In this document: positions 9,002 to 17,476 of the stretch, in pieces
How the letters are laid out: every line of letters begins with the position of its first letter
Numbering within the stretch: the stretch's first letter is position 1
Source of the DNA: Flavobacteriaceae bacterium
GTDB lineage: Bacteria; Bacteroidota; Bacteroidia; Flavobacteriales; Flavobacteriaceae
Assembly: GCA_014075215.1 (NCBI GenBank)
Contig: CP046177.1
Span: 1,498,501 to 1,562,500 of the forward strand
Direction: 5' to 3'
Length of the DNA: 64,000 nucleotides
Program-made: the position numbers and the translations under genes
Notes under the pieces: generated by a model
Told to the model about the DNA's origin: nothing
Databases searched by the model: none
What the model saw: the letters and a program-made list of their open reading frames with translations, nothing else

Positions 9002-9060
9002 AATGTCAACGGTTTGTATAAGCCCCGTTTTCAATGGGGCTTATACTTTGTTATGGGCAT
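9002..9060 (-). other. attC-like recombination site D (short)
   Basis: Compact 59-bp palindrome: AATGTCAACGGTTTGTATAA then gccccg on the left and cggggc-like complement, ttatac and TTTGTTATGGGCAT on the right. On the minus strand it starts CCCATAACAAAG and ends CGTTGACATT. It has the stem layout of its neighbours but almost no loop. The partner terminus expected to its right (ATGCCCATAAC) is not found, because an IS lies there. Confidence 0.6.
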
Positions 9061-9444
9061 GTTTATTACTAATGTCGTTTTTTTTGTAATACTATCTTTC
9101 ACAATAAAAAAATTAGTGACCTTTACAGTATCTAAAATTTTTTTTGCTATATTATTTGGATAATACTTGTTCTTATAATAAATATAATCTGTTCTATATC
9201 CAAGTGTCGGGTATAATATATTTTTTAATTTTTTATTGAATATTCTTTTCTGGTTTGAATGATATGCAGGTAAAAGATAAAACTTTTTAATATTAAAGGT
9301 TGAAAATTGAGTAGTATCAATTTTAAATTCTTTATTTAAAGTATCTTTTGTCTGAGAAAAAGAATTACAAAAGGACATTACAATAAAAATTAGAGAAAGA
9401 TAATTAACAGTCAATATATTTATGTTATTCGTTTTTATGCCCAT
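9031..9444 (-). CDS. Secreted hypothetical protein, C-terminus inside attC
   Basis: This frame of about 137 residues has a hydrophobic N-terminal segment (VNYLSLIFIVMSFCNSFSQ) that looks like a signal peptide. The mature part is Lys- and Tyr-rich with no recognised domain. The start chosen (ATG at 9444) overlaps the stop of the upstream lipoprotein gene by 10 bases; an ATG three codons earlier is also possible. The last nine residues (MPITKYKPH) are encoded by attC D, as in two other cassettes. No function is assigned. It may act with the lipoprotein encoded just upstream. Confidence 0.55.
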   Translation of the reverse strand: MGIKTNNINILTVNYLSLIFIVMSFCNSFSQTKDTLNKEFKIDTTQFSTFNIKKFYLLPAYHSNQKRIFNKKLKNILYPTLGYRTDYIYYKNKYYPNNIAKKILDTVKVTNFFIVKDSITKKTTLVINMPITKYKPH

Positions 9445-9914
9445 GGTCCACAATCATTTGATATAACTTGGGCGGTTGGACTTGCTGGGACAAATAAAAA
9501 CCAAATATCAGTACCTGCATAATAATAAAAAGCCCCAGCAATAAAGCAACCATCATAAAAGAAAAAACCTCTTCTTGTTTCAATTTCTGGCACTCTTTTA
9601 TCAGTTCTATAACTTTTTTCCAGATTTTCACTTTTTAGTACTAAGCCAAAAGAAATTTCCCCAGTTTCTTTATTTTTAACATTCTCTAATAGGGTCAATT
9701 TTTCGTCATCAAAAAGAACTTCATCTGTTAAAATATCAATTTTAACTTCAATAGTCTCAATTATTTTGTGTTTTTCTTTAGAGTTTTTGTTTTCTAATTT
9801 CTCTAAAAACTTCAAGTTATAAGTTGTGTACCCTTGATTAACTATTTCCTCTTCATCACAAGAGTTGATAAAAATTGTTATAATAATTAGAATTATAAAT
9901 TTTAGATTTTTCAT
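9435..9914 (-). CDS. Hypothetical lipoprotein
   Basis: The 159-residue protein has a lipoprotein signal (MKNLKFIILIIITIFINSC, Cys19 in the lipobox). A charged region of about 90 residues follows, then a hydrophobic aromatic C-terminal segment (FIAGAFYYYAGTDIWFLFV) ending in SNDCGPWA. The final segment could associate with membrane. It is co-transcribed with the following secreted protein. The two genes follow a fragment that resembles the end of an RHS-type protein, so a toxin-neighbour or immunity role is conceivable but unproven. Confidence 0.55.
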   Translation of the reverse strand: MKNLKFIILIIITIFINSCDEEEIVNQGYTTYNLKFLEKLENKNSKEKHKIIETIEVKIDILTDEVLFDDEKLTLLENVKNKETGEISFGLVLKSENLEKSYRTDKRVPEIETRRGFFFYDGCFIAGAFYYYAGTDIWFLFVPASPTAQVISNDCGPWA

Positions 9915-9933
9915 TGTTATTTAATTTTCTAAT

Positions 9934-10005
9934 TCACGCCTCAATCTTTATTTTAGGAGTATTGAAACGATTTGCATTATTGCCCCCAAAGAAACCCTTG
10001 CTTCT
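9934..10005 (-). pseudogene. 3' remnant of an RHS-like gene
   Basis: The short frame KGFFGGNNANRFNTPKIKIE ends in TGA just before the lipoprotein gene and resembles the C-termini of RHS-associated proteins. It has no start and is cut off from any upstream gene by stops and by IS copy 1. I read it as the left-over end of a deleted gene, with low certainty. Confidence 0.3.
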
Positions 10006-10149
10006 TTAGTTTCTCCCACTATGGTCAATTCAGTTTTTGTTTTCTATTTCATTTTTTCTCCCGAGCAGAAAACTTTTTCTCAGGTGTGATTAAACTTAGT
10101 TCGCTCAAATGTCTCGTCCTAAAATAGGGCTACAGTTAATTATTAAAAT

Positions 10150-11007
10150 TTATGCTACATTTTTGTGCACGTAATTAGGTGTTTTATAATCTAAAGATAA
10201 ATGTAATCTTTTATTATTATATAATTTGATTGCATTTTTTGTTGCTTTTTTGGCGTGATTGATATTTGTAAATGTTTGGTCGAGGAAGAATTCATCTTTT
10301 AAAATTCCGTTAACTCTTTCGGCCATTGCGTTTTCGTAGCAATGATTTTCTTGGGTCATACTGATTTGTATCTTTTTTCTTTTCAAAATTTGAGTATAAA
10401 CATTGCTACAATATTGTATTCCTCTATCAGAATGATGTATGATTTCTTCGGTATTTTTAGTTTGATAAATAGCTTTATTTAAAGCTCTAACACAGCCTTT
10501 AAGTTCTAAACTATCACTAATATCATAGCCTACTATTTTTCTTGAATACATATCAGTAATAAGTGCTAAATAACAAAATCCATTTATAGTTCTTATATAG
10601 GTAATATCCGAAGCCCAAACTTGGTTAGGTCTATTAATGATCAGGTCTTTTATGATATTTTTATATTTATAAAAACGATGGTAAGAGTTGGTTGTTTTAG
10701 AAGAATATTTTTTCCTTCTAATTAACAAATTATTTTCTTTTAAGATTCTAAATAACTGGTCTCTACCTATATTTATATTCTGTTTCCTAAAATCATTATG
10801 TAAGGATTTCATTAGCTTTCTAGTACCTTCTCTGGGTAATGTTTTCCTGCTTTTTTTAACAAGCATTATTACATTTTGTTCTATTTGTTTTTTAAGAACA
10901 AACCTTTTTTGATATTTGTAATAAGCATCTCTTTTTAACTCGAAAGCATTACAAATAGTAGCGATGGCGTACCTTCTTTTTTTTCTATTAATCGGTGCTA
11001 TTTTCAT
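10150..11007 (-). CDS. IS3-family transposase OrfB (copy 1)
   Basis: The 285-residue integrase-core protein carries the DDE residues in SDITYIR, HSDRGIQY and ENAMAERVNGILKDEF. An HTH_21-like N-terminal region precedes them. Its start overlaps the orfA stop (TAATG). A run of A just before the end of orfA (ttaaaaaaaaac) is the usual place for the -1 frameshift that makes the OrfAB transposase. Confidence 0.92.
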   Translation of the reverse strand: MKIAPINRKKRRYAIATICNAFELKRDAYYKYQKRFVLKKQIEQNVIMLVKKSRKTLPREGTRKLMKSLHNDFRKQNINIGRDQLFRILKENNLLIRRKKYSSKTTNSYHRFYKYKNIIKDLIINRPNQVWASDITYIRTINGFCYLALITDMYSRKIVGYDISDSLELKGCVRALNKAIYQTKNTEEIIHHSDRGIQYCSNVYTQILKRKKIQISMTQENHCYENAMAERVNGILKDEFFLDQTFTNINHAKKATKNAIKLYNNKRLHLSLDYKTPNYVHKNVA

Positions 11008-11402
11008 TAAGGCTTTATGTTTAAGTTTTTTTTTAATTCTTCAACATTTTTATAGCCAAGATTTTCAGCAGCTACTTCAAGATAACTATCATTCACAAGT
11101 TTATCTAGATCCTTTTTAATAAGAAGATCTTTGAGTTGTTTTAGCTCTTTTTGAAGGGCTTTAATACGGGATAATTCGTCGTCTGTTTGCACGGTTACAC
11201 GGGTGTTCATTAAATCTTTACGGTCATATTTTTTAATCCATACGTTTATCGTACTAGATTGTATGCCGTAAGTTAAGGCAATTTGTCTTTTGGAATGGTT
11301 TCCTTTGGTAAGTTCTGCTAATACTTTGAGTTTAAAACTCTCACTATAACGTCTTACATATCCATCATTTTTATACATATACTTGTTGTTTTTTGTATAC
11401 AT
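11007..11402 (-). CDS. IS3-family transposase OrfA (copy 1)
   Basis: The 131-residue protein has a helix-turn-helix of the HTH_8/Tnp_1 type (SKRQIALTYGIQSSTINVWI) followed by a Leu-rich coiled coil (LSRIKALQKELKQLKDLLI). It binds the element ends and acts as the N-terminal part of the frameshifted OrfAB transposase. Confidence 0.9.
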   Translation of the reverse strand: MYTKNNKYMYKNDGYVRRYSESFKLKVLAELTKGNHSKRQIALTYGIQSSTINVWIKKYDRKDLMNTRVTVQTDDELSRIKALQKELKQLKDLLIKKDLDKLVNDSYLEVAAENLGYKNVEELKKNLNIKP

Positions 11403-11418
11403 ATTTCAGGACGGGTCA

Positions 11419-11511
11419 CTAAAGTTAGTAAATAAAACACAGATTTAAAGTCTGCGATAACTTTCGTAAATTGGCTAAAACCAGCAATTAATTTTATACG
11501 TTGTTAGCCAC
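11419..11511 (-). other. Truncated attC-like site E
   Basis: Only one half remains: ccagcaattaattttatac then GTTGTTAGCCAC. On the minus strand it starts GTGGCTAACAACG and is cut by IS copy 1 before its CGTT end. Its GTTAGCCAC terminus matches the 5' boundary of the same cassette at 16834-16842 (GTGGCTAAC), so the cassette spans about 16841 to 11419. Confidence 0.65.
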
Positions 11512-11569
11512 AGGGCTTTTTCGTTCAGATTGACTTTCAAATTATTCAGTTTGTCTTTTTATTTCAATG

Positions 11570-11633
11570 TAACAAGCTCTTTTGCAATTTTTGGCTTTAG
11601 CTTTGGCTGGTGCGAATTGCAAATGTGCTTGTG
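11570..11633. repeat. Cassette-end palindrome, copy b
   Basis: Hairpin CAAGCTCTTTTGCAATT / AATTGCAAATGTGCTTG around a TTTGGCT-rich loop. It lies between the last gene of cassette E and its attC. Confidence 0.6.
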
Positions 11634-12006
11634 GTAATTTATTAAATATTTTGTTACTCTTTATTAGGTGTAAAAAATAATACGATTAACTAAATATAAA
11701 TAAATATCGGTAGGTATTGGATTTGGTTTAATGAATACTGATAACCTTGCTTCTCCATACCTTTTCTTATTTTCATCTACTAATACAAAGTAAGTAATGT
11801 TACCTGATGATATTTCATATTCAGGTTTAAAAAAATCTGAATCAAAAGTTATGTAGTCTTGCTTATAATTACTTATTTGAAACATTTTTTTAAGAAGTTC
11901 ATTATCTTTTTTATAGATTTTTTTTTCTCTTTTACTATTATTAGATTCAGTATCTATGTAGTATTCCTCATAAATGTCATTTTTCTCTATGATTACTAAA
12001 AAATTT

Positions 12007-12970
12007 ATAGAGGTCAGTAGTTAGTTACATATAATTTCACTTTGATAAATTTTATCACTCATGACCATTTTAGTTATTAAGTTATTGAATATTGTGTTTT
12101 TGTTTTGCGAGCGATTAATTCTAAAACAAAACTCATTAAAGTATCGGTTTAGATTAAACTCACTTACCCAAGAATAAGTTGTCCTAATCCATGATTTTAT
12201 TTGATGAATCATCGTATGTAAGGCTTTAAAGTTTAATCCTTTGTCGCTATCAATCTGGGTAATGTTATAGGCTTTTGCAATAGGCCTGTAGCCTTTCCAT
12301 TTGTGAGTGATTACTTGAGCCTTTCTATCAATATGCTTAATGAACATATATTGCAACGATTGTGCAGAAAAATCTTTGATGTTTAAAGCATACATACGCT
12401 TTACTTTGCCCTGGTCTGTGAACTCAACAGCAGTAATAGCCTTCTTTTTCTTAGCATCATAACTACGACCTATCTTGTTTTGCTCATAACCACCCAACAC
12501 AAATTCATCAACCTGTACATGACCATCCATAGGGTTATTTTCACTAGAAGCCATAGCTTCTCTTACTTTAAGCATAAACAATCGTGCTGTCTTTTCTGTA
12601 ATACCATAGCGTACACCCATTTGTGTAGCTGATAAACTCTTGGTGGTAGTTGCCATTTCAAAACAGATAAAAAAGGCTTTTCGTACACCAAATCGCACTC
12701 TGTGAAAAATGGTGTTAGCCGTTGGGCTTTCTGTATCACCACATTTATTGCATGTTCTTGAAAAGTTCTTACGTACTTGGTAACTGGTATTACCACATTT
12801 ACGACATACATAACCCTCTTTCCACTTGATTTGACCTAGATAGATATGCTTTGCAATCTACATCTGTTTTAAAGCGTTCAGCGAACTCTAAAAGGTTTTG
12901 ACCCTTGAAAATTTCCATAAAATCCCTATTTTTATTGACATACAAGTTATGAAATTATCTACTGACCTCT
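12007..12970 (-). mobile_element. IS1595-like element
   Basis: A 964-bp element with ends AGAGGTCAGTAG / CTACTGACCTCT, flanked by the 8-bp duplication AAAAATTT. The left end carries two extra bases. It contains one frameshifted transposase gene and interrupts the putative immunity lipoprotein gene. Confidence 0.85.
12021..12918 (-). pseudogene. IS1595-family transposase, frameshifted
   Basis: The N-terminal part starts MEIFKGQNLLEFAERFKTD with a zinc-ribbon pattern continuing as YVCRKCGNTSYQ and RTCNKCGDTE. The core contains VDEFVLGGYEQNKIG and KWKGYRPIAKAY as in ISXO2/IS1595 transposases. Reading frame is lost near 12838-12843, between the first 25 codons and the zinc ribbon, by a single-base change. 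From there the frame runs open to the stop at 12021. The element is therefore probably not autonomous unless the shift is a sequencing error. Confidence 0.8.
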
Positions 12971-13164
12971 AAAAATTTTTATCTGAAACAGAAAATATAA
13001 TGTATTTATTATTTTCTGTTTCATTTTTTAAATTATTATCTATGAATAATTCAGCTTTTTGTCGACTAATTTTTCCTGCTTCATCAATTTTTTGAGAGCA
13101 AGCCGTAATTGAAAAAAGACATATAATTCCAAATATTATTCTTTTTATTGTTTTCATATTCGCT

Positions 13165-14293
13165 TTAGTTTTTTATGGTTGGTAGAGCTTGAGGACTTTT
13201 AACAACACCACCAGCGTGACCTGAACCTGTTCTTTGTCCAGTTATACCTAATACTCTTCTAATTAAATTTTCAGTTCTTATTGCATTGGTATTATTATGA
13301 ACTGGTGAAACCTTTCTACCACTGGTGAAACCTTTCTACCACTGGTGAAACCTTTCTACCACTGGCTAATCCGTGACCAAGAATTTCGTGACCTGTATCT
13401 ATTTCTCTTCTTCCTGATACTGAATAGCTAACACCTGTTCCTTCTAAAATAACTGAATGAGAGCCTTTTGCAGTCGGCAAGTTAAGACCGCTTCCTCCAG
13501 TTGCTTTAACATCTTTTCCTGTTCTTGATTGAGAAGAAAGATTTGATGGTACAGGAATGCCATTATCTGTATATAATTTTGAGAACATTTCGTTGATACC
13601 TTTTGTTGCACCTGATGAAAGATTATCTCCAACTTCTGCGAATTCAACCATATGAACTGAATTCGAATTAATTGCTCCTGTAATTTGCTCCGCTATTGCC
13701 AAATCATCGCCACTCAATCCTGAAAGAGCGTCAGTTAAAGCACCAGAATCAATTTTATCAAAGGATTTTTTGTTGTTTTTCTTTCCTCTTGTAAGTAAAG
13801 CTCTTACTCCGTCAAATTTTGAGTCTGCAAGAATTTTGTTAAAATCTTGATGAACTTTTTTGGCATCATCTTTAGTTACACCGATTACATCTTCAGGTGC
13901 TAAACCTGTTGGGTCTATATATACTATTGGGTTGTTTTTTACAAAATTATAAGGCGACCAACTTGGAAATTCATCACTTAATGGGTCAGGACTAAACCAA
14001 CGACTTACAATTTCAGGTCTTAAAGTAGCTTCGGAATATTTTGTTTCTTCTTGTGAATAACCATTAATTGCTTTTTTCTTTACGTGAAACGTAAAAGAAC
14101 CAATTTTAACAATGCTATCTAAATCGTGAAATTCTAAATATTTACCTTTACTTAATGTTGCAATTTTGGGTTTATAACCAAATTCTTTGAAAGGATTTCC
14201 TGCTTGAATGTTGCGTTCTCTTTTTTCTTTTTCTTGTGAAAAAGAAAGACTAATAGAACAAAGCAATACAATAAATAAAAGTAGTTTTTTCAT
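13165..14293 (-). pseudogene. RHS-type secreted metallopeptidase toxin, C-terminus frameshifted
   Basis: A signal peptide (1-19) and linker lead to an RHS-core remnant (SRWFSPDPLSDEFPSW, then PYNFVKNNPIVYIDPTGL at about residues 112-146). A toxin domain follows with HEILGHG, an HExxH zinc-peptidase motif. The current frame ends at 13316 with 325 codons, just after this motif. Three 20-bp tandem copies there add 40 bases and shift the frame. With one copy the frame continues to 13165 and adds HNNTNAIRTENLIRRVLG, a conserved-looking segment that probably supplies the third zinc ligand (Glu). RHS-core proteins of this kind are polymorphic toxins used against neighbours. Confidence 0.75.
13301..13365. 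repeat. 20-bp tandem repeat, three copies
   Basis: ACTGGTGAAACCTTTCTACC is repeated exactly three times with a 5-base partial fourth copy. Because 20 is not a multiple of 3, copy number sets the reading frame of the toxin C-terminus: one or four copies restore it, two or three break it. Confidence 0.95.
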
Positions 14294-14295
14294 TG

Positions 14296-15372
14296 TTAGT
14301 TGGTTTTAGTGTTAAAGGTATTAATTTTTCTGTTTGAATATTTTTGTTTTTCCTCTTTTAAAGAAACAAGCCAATCTAAATACATTTCTTCTGGCATTTG
14401 ACGATAACCGAGTTTGTGTATTACTGCTAATTCTTTTTCTATTTCTTTAAAAATAGCGTGTGTTTTGGGATATTTTCTTACACTTCTAAAATCTGTATTG
14501 TAGCTAAATAAAATATTTTCTATTTGTTTTCCTTTGGCTTCTGTTTTTAAAATCATAGCATTTACGTAGTTTGGAAAATATTCGAGTGCTTTATTTGCAC
14601 ATTTTATTACAAAATCTAAATCATAAAATTCTGCTTTTTGATAACCTTGTGCTAAATCTACCAAACAAAGTGCAATGTTTTCTTTTTCTGTTAAAGCTTT
14701 CATATAAACGCCATTTCTAATTGCATCTAAATGCACATATCCCGAAGCCATTATCCACGCATCTATTGGAAAGATACCACTTGTTAATTCTGTGTTGTAC
14801 CAACCATTTTTTATACTTCTATGTTTAATATATATATGATTTGGTGACAAAGATAAGTTGGCAACAATACCTAATTCTTCCGCAATAATTTTATATAAAT
14901 ATGGTAAAGAATGACAGTTTCCTTTATGTGTATCAATAAGCTTTTTTACAAACATTTGTGACCAATTTTTATGACCAAAAGGGTCTTCAAAGTCATATGA
15001 AAAAGGTGTCCAAGCAAAGTTTTTACTATCAAGTTGAATTTCTAAACTATCAGTCATAACCTTATAGAGAGAAGCATATTTCTCAACTATATGTTTGTCT
15101 TTTTCATTATACTCTTTTAGTTCATTTGCATTTTTTACTGCTTTGGTTAAGTTAGTTAAAACTTTTATTGCATTATTATAATAAATTGTATCTAATTGAC
15201 CTTCTAAATAAGCGTTTTCAACTGTAAAAACTGCTTTCTTAAAATTTATAGGTTTTTTTTCTTCTAACATTTCTGAAAGCGTTGTAAACGCTTCATCATA
15301 TAAATATTGATTGTTTTGTGCTGAAAGCACAAAACAATTAAATATTAAAAAGAGTAGTAGTGGTTTACGCAT
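14296..15372 (-). CDS. Secreted transglutaminase-like protein 1
   Basis: The 358-residue protein has a signal peptide (MRKPLLLFLIFNCFVLSAQ) and a papain-fold transglutaminase-like core: Cys in HKGNCHSLPYLYKIIAEELG, His in LSLSPNHIYIKH and an acidic residue in GWYNTELTSG. A helical TPR-like tail (ANKALEYFPNYVNAMIL) follows. Proteins of this fold act as proteases or crosslinking enzymes. It lies 2 bases upstream of the RHS toxin gene and follows a paralogue, so the pair probably serve in processing or delivery of the toxin. That role is an inference from context. Confidence 0.72.
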   Translation of the reverse strand: MRKPLLLFLIFNCFVLSAQNNQYLYDEAFTTLSEMLEEKKPINFKKAVFTVENAYLEGQLDTIYYNNAIKVLTNLTKAVKNANELKEYNEKDKHIVEKYASLYKVMTDSLEIQLDSKNFAWTPFSYDFEDPFGHKNWSQMFVKKLIDTHKGNCHSLPYLYKIIAEELGIVANLSLSPNHIYIKHRSIKNGWYNTELTSGIFPIDAWIMASGYVHLDAIRNGVYMKALTEKENIALCLVDLAQGYQKAEFYDLDFVIKCANKALEYFPNYVNAMILKTEAKGKQIENILFSYNTDFRSVRKYPKTHAIFKEIEKELAVIHKLGYRQMPEEMYLDWLVSLKEEKQKYSNRKINTFNTKTN

Positions 15373-15375
15373 TGA

Positions 15376-16722
15376 TTAGTTTTTAAATGTTTTTTTAAGT
15401 TTGATGTTAAATTGCTTTTTCATATCCTCACTATCTTGTTTTTGTTTTGTTTCTTTTAGTGAAGCTAACCAATTTTGGTAGGCTTCTGCAGACATAAATT
15501 CAAAGCCTAAATCATCTACTTTATTATATTGAGTATTTACATTGTTTAATAATTTTATAATATTTGGATAGTTGCGAATATTTTGTAAATCGTTTCTATT
15601 TCTTGGATTGATGCCAACTTGTTTGGCAACATACTCAAATTGAATGGTTAAATAATTCGAGTTCATTTGATTTGCAGAAATACTATTAGGATATAATTCT
15701 AATGCTTTGTCTATAACTTTTTTAACAAATGGGTTATAACCAAATTTACGAGCGTAACCTTGTGCAAAATCAGAATACAGTTGCGATAGCAACTGTTTTT
15801 CTGTCATTTGTTGCATATAGATTCCGTTTTGTAACGCTTCTGATTTTATAAAACCCGATTGTAAAATCATAGATTCTGTTGTAAACATTCCATTTGTTAA
15901 TTCTACATTGTACCAATTTTCTTCCTCGTCTTTAAATTTGATGTATGAATGATTAGGCGATAAAGATAAAAATGCTTCTGCACCAATTTCTTCTGCGAGA
16001 ATTAAATACAATCTTGGTAAAGAATTACATTGTCCTTTTCCTGTGGCTAATAATTTTGATACAAACATTTTAGACCAATCTTTAATACCTAAATAATCTT
16101 CAAAGTCGTACTTGAAAGGTAAATGTTTTAAATCTTTAGATTTAATTTGCAAAGTGTCCGAAAAGAATTGAAAGAGCATAAAGTTTTTAGCCAAGTTTCG
16201 GTTTTGGTCGTAACCCAATTCGTCCATTTTCTCACGCAAGAAGTTTCCTGTTTGTTTTATGACTTTTTCAAATTCAGCATAATTCTGTTGTTCCTCAAAG
16301 TAAGCGTTTTCGATTATGAATGTTGCTTTTTTAATAGAAAAGCTGTCTGCTTTCATTTCCGCTAATTGCTCAAAAGCTTTTCGGTAATGCTTTGTACTTT
16401 CAATATTGCTATAACTTGGCAAAGAGTAGTTAATTCGGTCAGCGTTTAATTCCGCATAGATTTTTTTCAGTTCGTTTTCTTGTTGTAAAACTCGTTTTCG
16501 GTCTTGTTCGTAAATACTCATTCCGTTTGGTTGAGAAGTGGGAAAATTTGTATTCGCTAAATTAATTTTCGGAACGTTAGTTTTAGGAAGTCCTAAATTC
16601 GGTTTAATAACTTGGAAATTTGCAACTGTTGGTGTTTTCGGCAATTTCACTTGGCAATAAGTCAGCGAACAAATCAGTACGCAGAGTAAAGTCAGATGTA
16701 GTTTTTTTAATTCAGTTCTCAT
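15376..16722 (-). CDS. Secreted transglutaminase-like protein 2
   Basis: The 448-residue paralogue of the next gene has a signal peptide (about 1-23), a proline-rich stretch (VKLPKTPTVANFQV) and a coiled region. The core GKGQCNSLPRLYLILAEEIG carries the nucleophilic Cys, LSLSPNHSYIKF the His, and NWYNVELTNG the acidic residue. A TPR-like segment (IDKALELYPNSISANQM) follows. It is the first gene of a four-gene operon (two transglutaminase-like proteins, toxin, lipoprotein) with 2-3 bases between genes. The region upstream holds palindrome c and the cassette boundary. Confidence 0.72.
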   Translation of the reverse strand: MRTELKKLHLTLLCVLICSLTYCQVKLPKTPTVANFQVIKPNLGLPKTNVPKINLANTNFPTSQPNGMSIYEQDRKRVLQQENELKKIYAELNADRINYSLPSYSNIESTKHYRKAFEQLAEMKADSFSIKKATFIIENAYFEEQQNYAEFEKVIKQTGNFLREKMDELGYDQNRNLAKNFMLFQFFSDTLQIKSKDLKHLPFKYDFEDYLGIKDWSKMFVSKLLATGKGQCNSLPRLYLILAEEIGAEAFLSLSPNHSYIKFKDEEENWYNVELTNGMFTTESMILQSGFIKSEALQNGIYMQQMTEKQLLSQLYSDFAQGYARKFGYNPFVKKVIDKALELYPNSISANQMNSNYLTIQFEYVAKQVGINPRNRNDLQNIRNYPNIIKLLNNVNTQYNKVDDLGFEFMSAEAYQNWLASLKETKQKQDSEDMKKQFNIKLKKTFKN

Positions 16723-16742
16723 TTTTATTGGTTTCGTCAGTT

Positions 16743-16827
16743 GGAAAAAAAGCTCTTTTGTTTTTTTTCAGTTGTTGGCTTAAAGCGTAGGCAAAAAAAA
16801 ACAAAAGTGCTTTTCGAGCGTTGGCTT
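16743..16827. repeat. Cassette-end palindrome, copy c
   Basis: Hairpin AAAGCTCTTTTGTTTT / AAAACAAAAGTGCTTTT with the internal box GTTGGC and the outer box GAGCGTTGGC. It lies directly inside the 5' boundary of cassette E. Confidence 0.6.
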
Positions 16828-17475
16828 CGCCTTGTGGCTAACAAGTTTGTTAAAGTCTTTTGAAGGCAAAATATCATCAATTAATTTTTGTGAAAAGATT
16901 GCCATTGCCATACCTAGAATGGCAATACCCAAACCTAACAATACACTAAAAGAAATTAAGCGATAATCTTTTTTAAGTAATTGTAAAAACCATTGCTTTT
17001 TGTTTTTGTTTTTGGTTTCAGTTTTTATAAAATCTGCATTTGGTGTAAGGGTTAAACAAGTTTTGGACTTCCAAATGGTTTCTAATTCTTGCTTTGTGTA
17101 GGTAGTAATCCCTTTTGCAGGGTCGCCAATAATAAATTTATCATCTCTATAGCCATAGCAAATTACATAATGCTGTAAATGGTCTTCAACAACAACATGC
17201 AATATTAATGGTTCTTTATGGTCTATTACTGCTTGTATATCAGCTTCGTTACCTTGTGATGTAAATCCTAATTTATTGGCTGCCTGAAATAAGCCTAAAA
17301 GGGTAGTGCCTTGTTTGGTAGTACCACTCAACTCACGTAACTTCTCTAAATTATTTGAGCCACCATAAAATTGGATAAGCGACAATAAACAAGCTACTCC
17401 ACAATCAGATTGGTCGTGTTGTTGTGTAAAGGTTTGCTGTAAGTGTTTTTGTGATAAGTTGATTGTTTTAGTCAT
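16780..17475 (-). pseudogene. Peptidase-containing ABC exporter 1, truncated
   Basis: The frame starts as a C39 peptidase domain (QQHDQSDCGVACLLSLIQFY with catalytic Cys; His in HYVICYGYRDDKFIIGDP) and reaches the first transmembrane helices (FSVLLGLGIAILGMAMAIF). It then breaks at DILPSKDFNKLV. The last 19 residues are read from inserted cassette sequence. Intact relatives lie at 43926-47416 and 61912 onward. The transport and ATPase domains are missing, so this cluster cannot export its peptide through its own transporter. The start is 2 bases after the thioredoxin-like gene stop. Confidence 0.85.
16834..16850 (-). other. 5' boundary of cassette E, inserted in an ABC exporter gene
   Basis: On the minus strand the exporter coding sequence reads ...AACAAACTTG and then changes to TTAGCCACAAGG, the cassette start that matches attC E. 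The junction obeys the G^TT rule of integron integrase. Homologous exporters here continue AAACT(A/T)ATTAC at this point, so the target was probably CTTG^TTAC. Confidence 0.65.
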
Positions 17476-17476
17476 T

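Larger units (their letters stand above)
10110..11418 (-). mobile_element. IS3-family element, copy 1
   Basis: A 1309-bp element with imperfect terminal repeats (TGTCTCGTCCTAAAATA and TGACCCGTCCTGAAATA). It carries orfA and orfB and appears identical to three other copies in the window. Unlike those copies its flanks do not match (aaa on the left, cta on the right), which suggests recombination or an adjacent deletion. It cuts attC E. Confidence 0.93.
11664..13157 (-). pseudogene. Lipoprotein gene (putative immunity) split by an IS1595-like insertion
   Basis: The N-terminal part (12979-13157) encodes a lipoprotein signal, MKTIKRIIFGIICLFSITAC, and about 40 more residues. The C-terminal part (11664 to about 12006) continues in frame after the IS, FLVIIEKNDIYEEYY through ISNYKQDYITFDS to a stop. 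An 8-bp duplication AAAAATTT at the two junctions restores an intact gene of about 170 codons if the IS is removed. It starts 7 bases after the ancestral stop of the RHS metallopeptidase toxin, the usual place of an immunity gene. Immunity function is inferred from position only. Confidence 0.7.

Noticed and set aside
10688..10912. Open frame opposite the IS3-family orfB (repeated in all four copies)
   Set aside because: It is only the antisense shadow of a transposase gene, with Leu/Phe-rich composition and no start signals.
13301..13365. CRISPR array
   Set aside because: The repeats are direct tandem copies without spacers and lie within a coding sequence; no cas genes are present.
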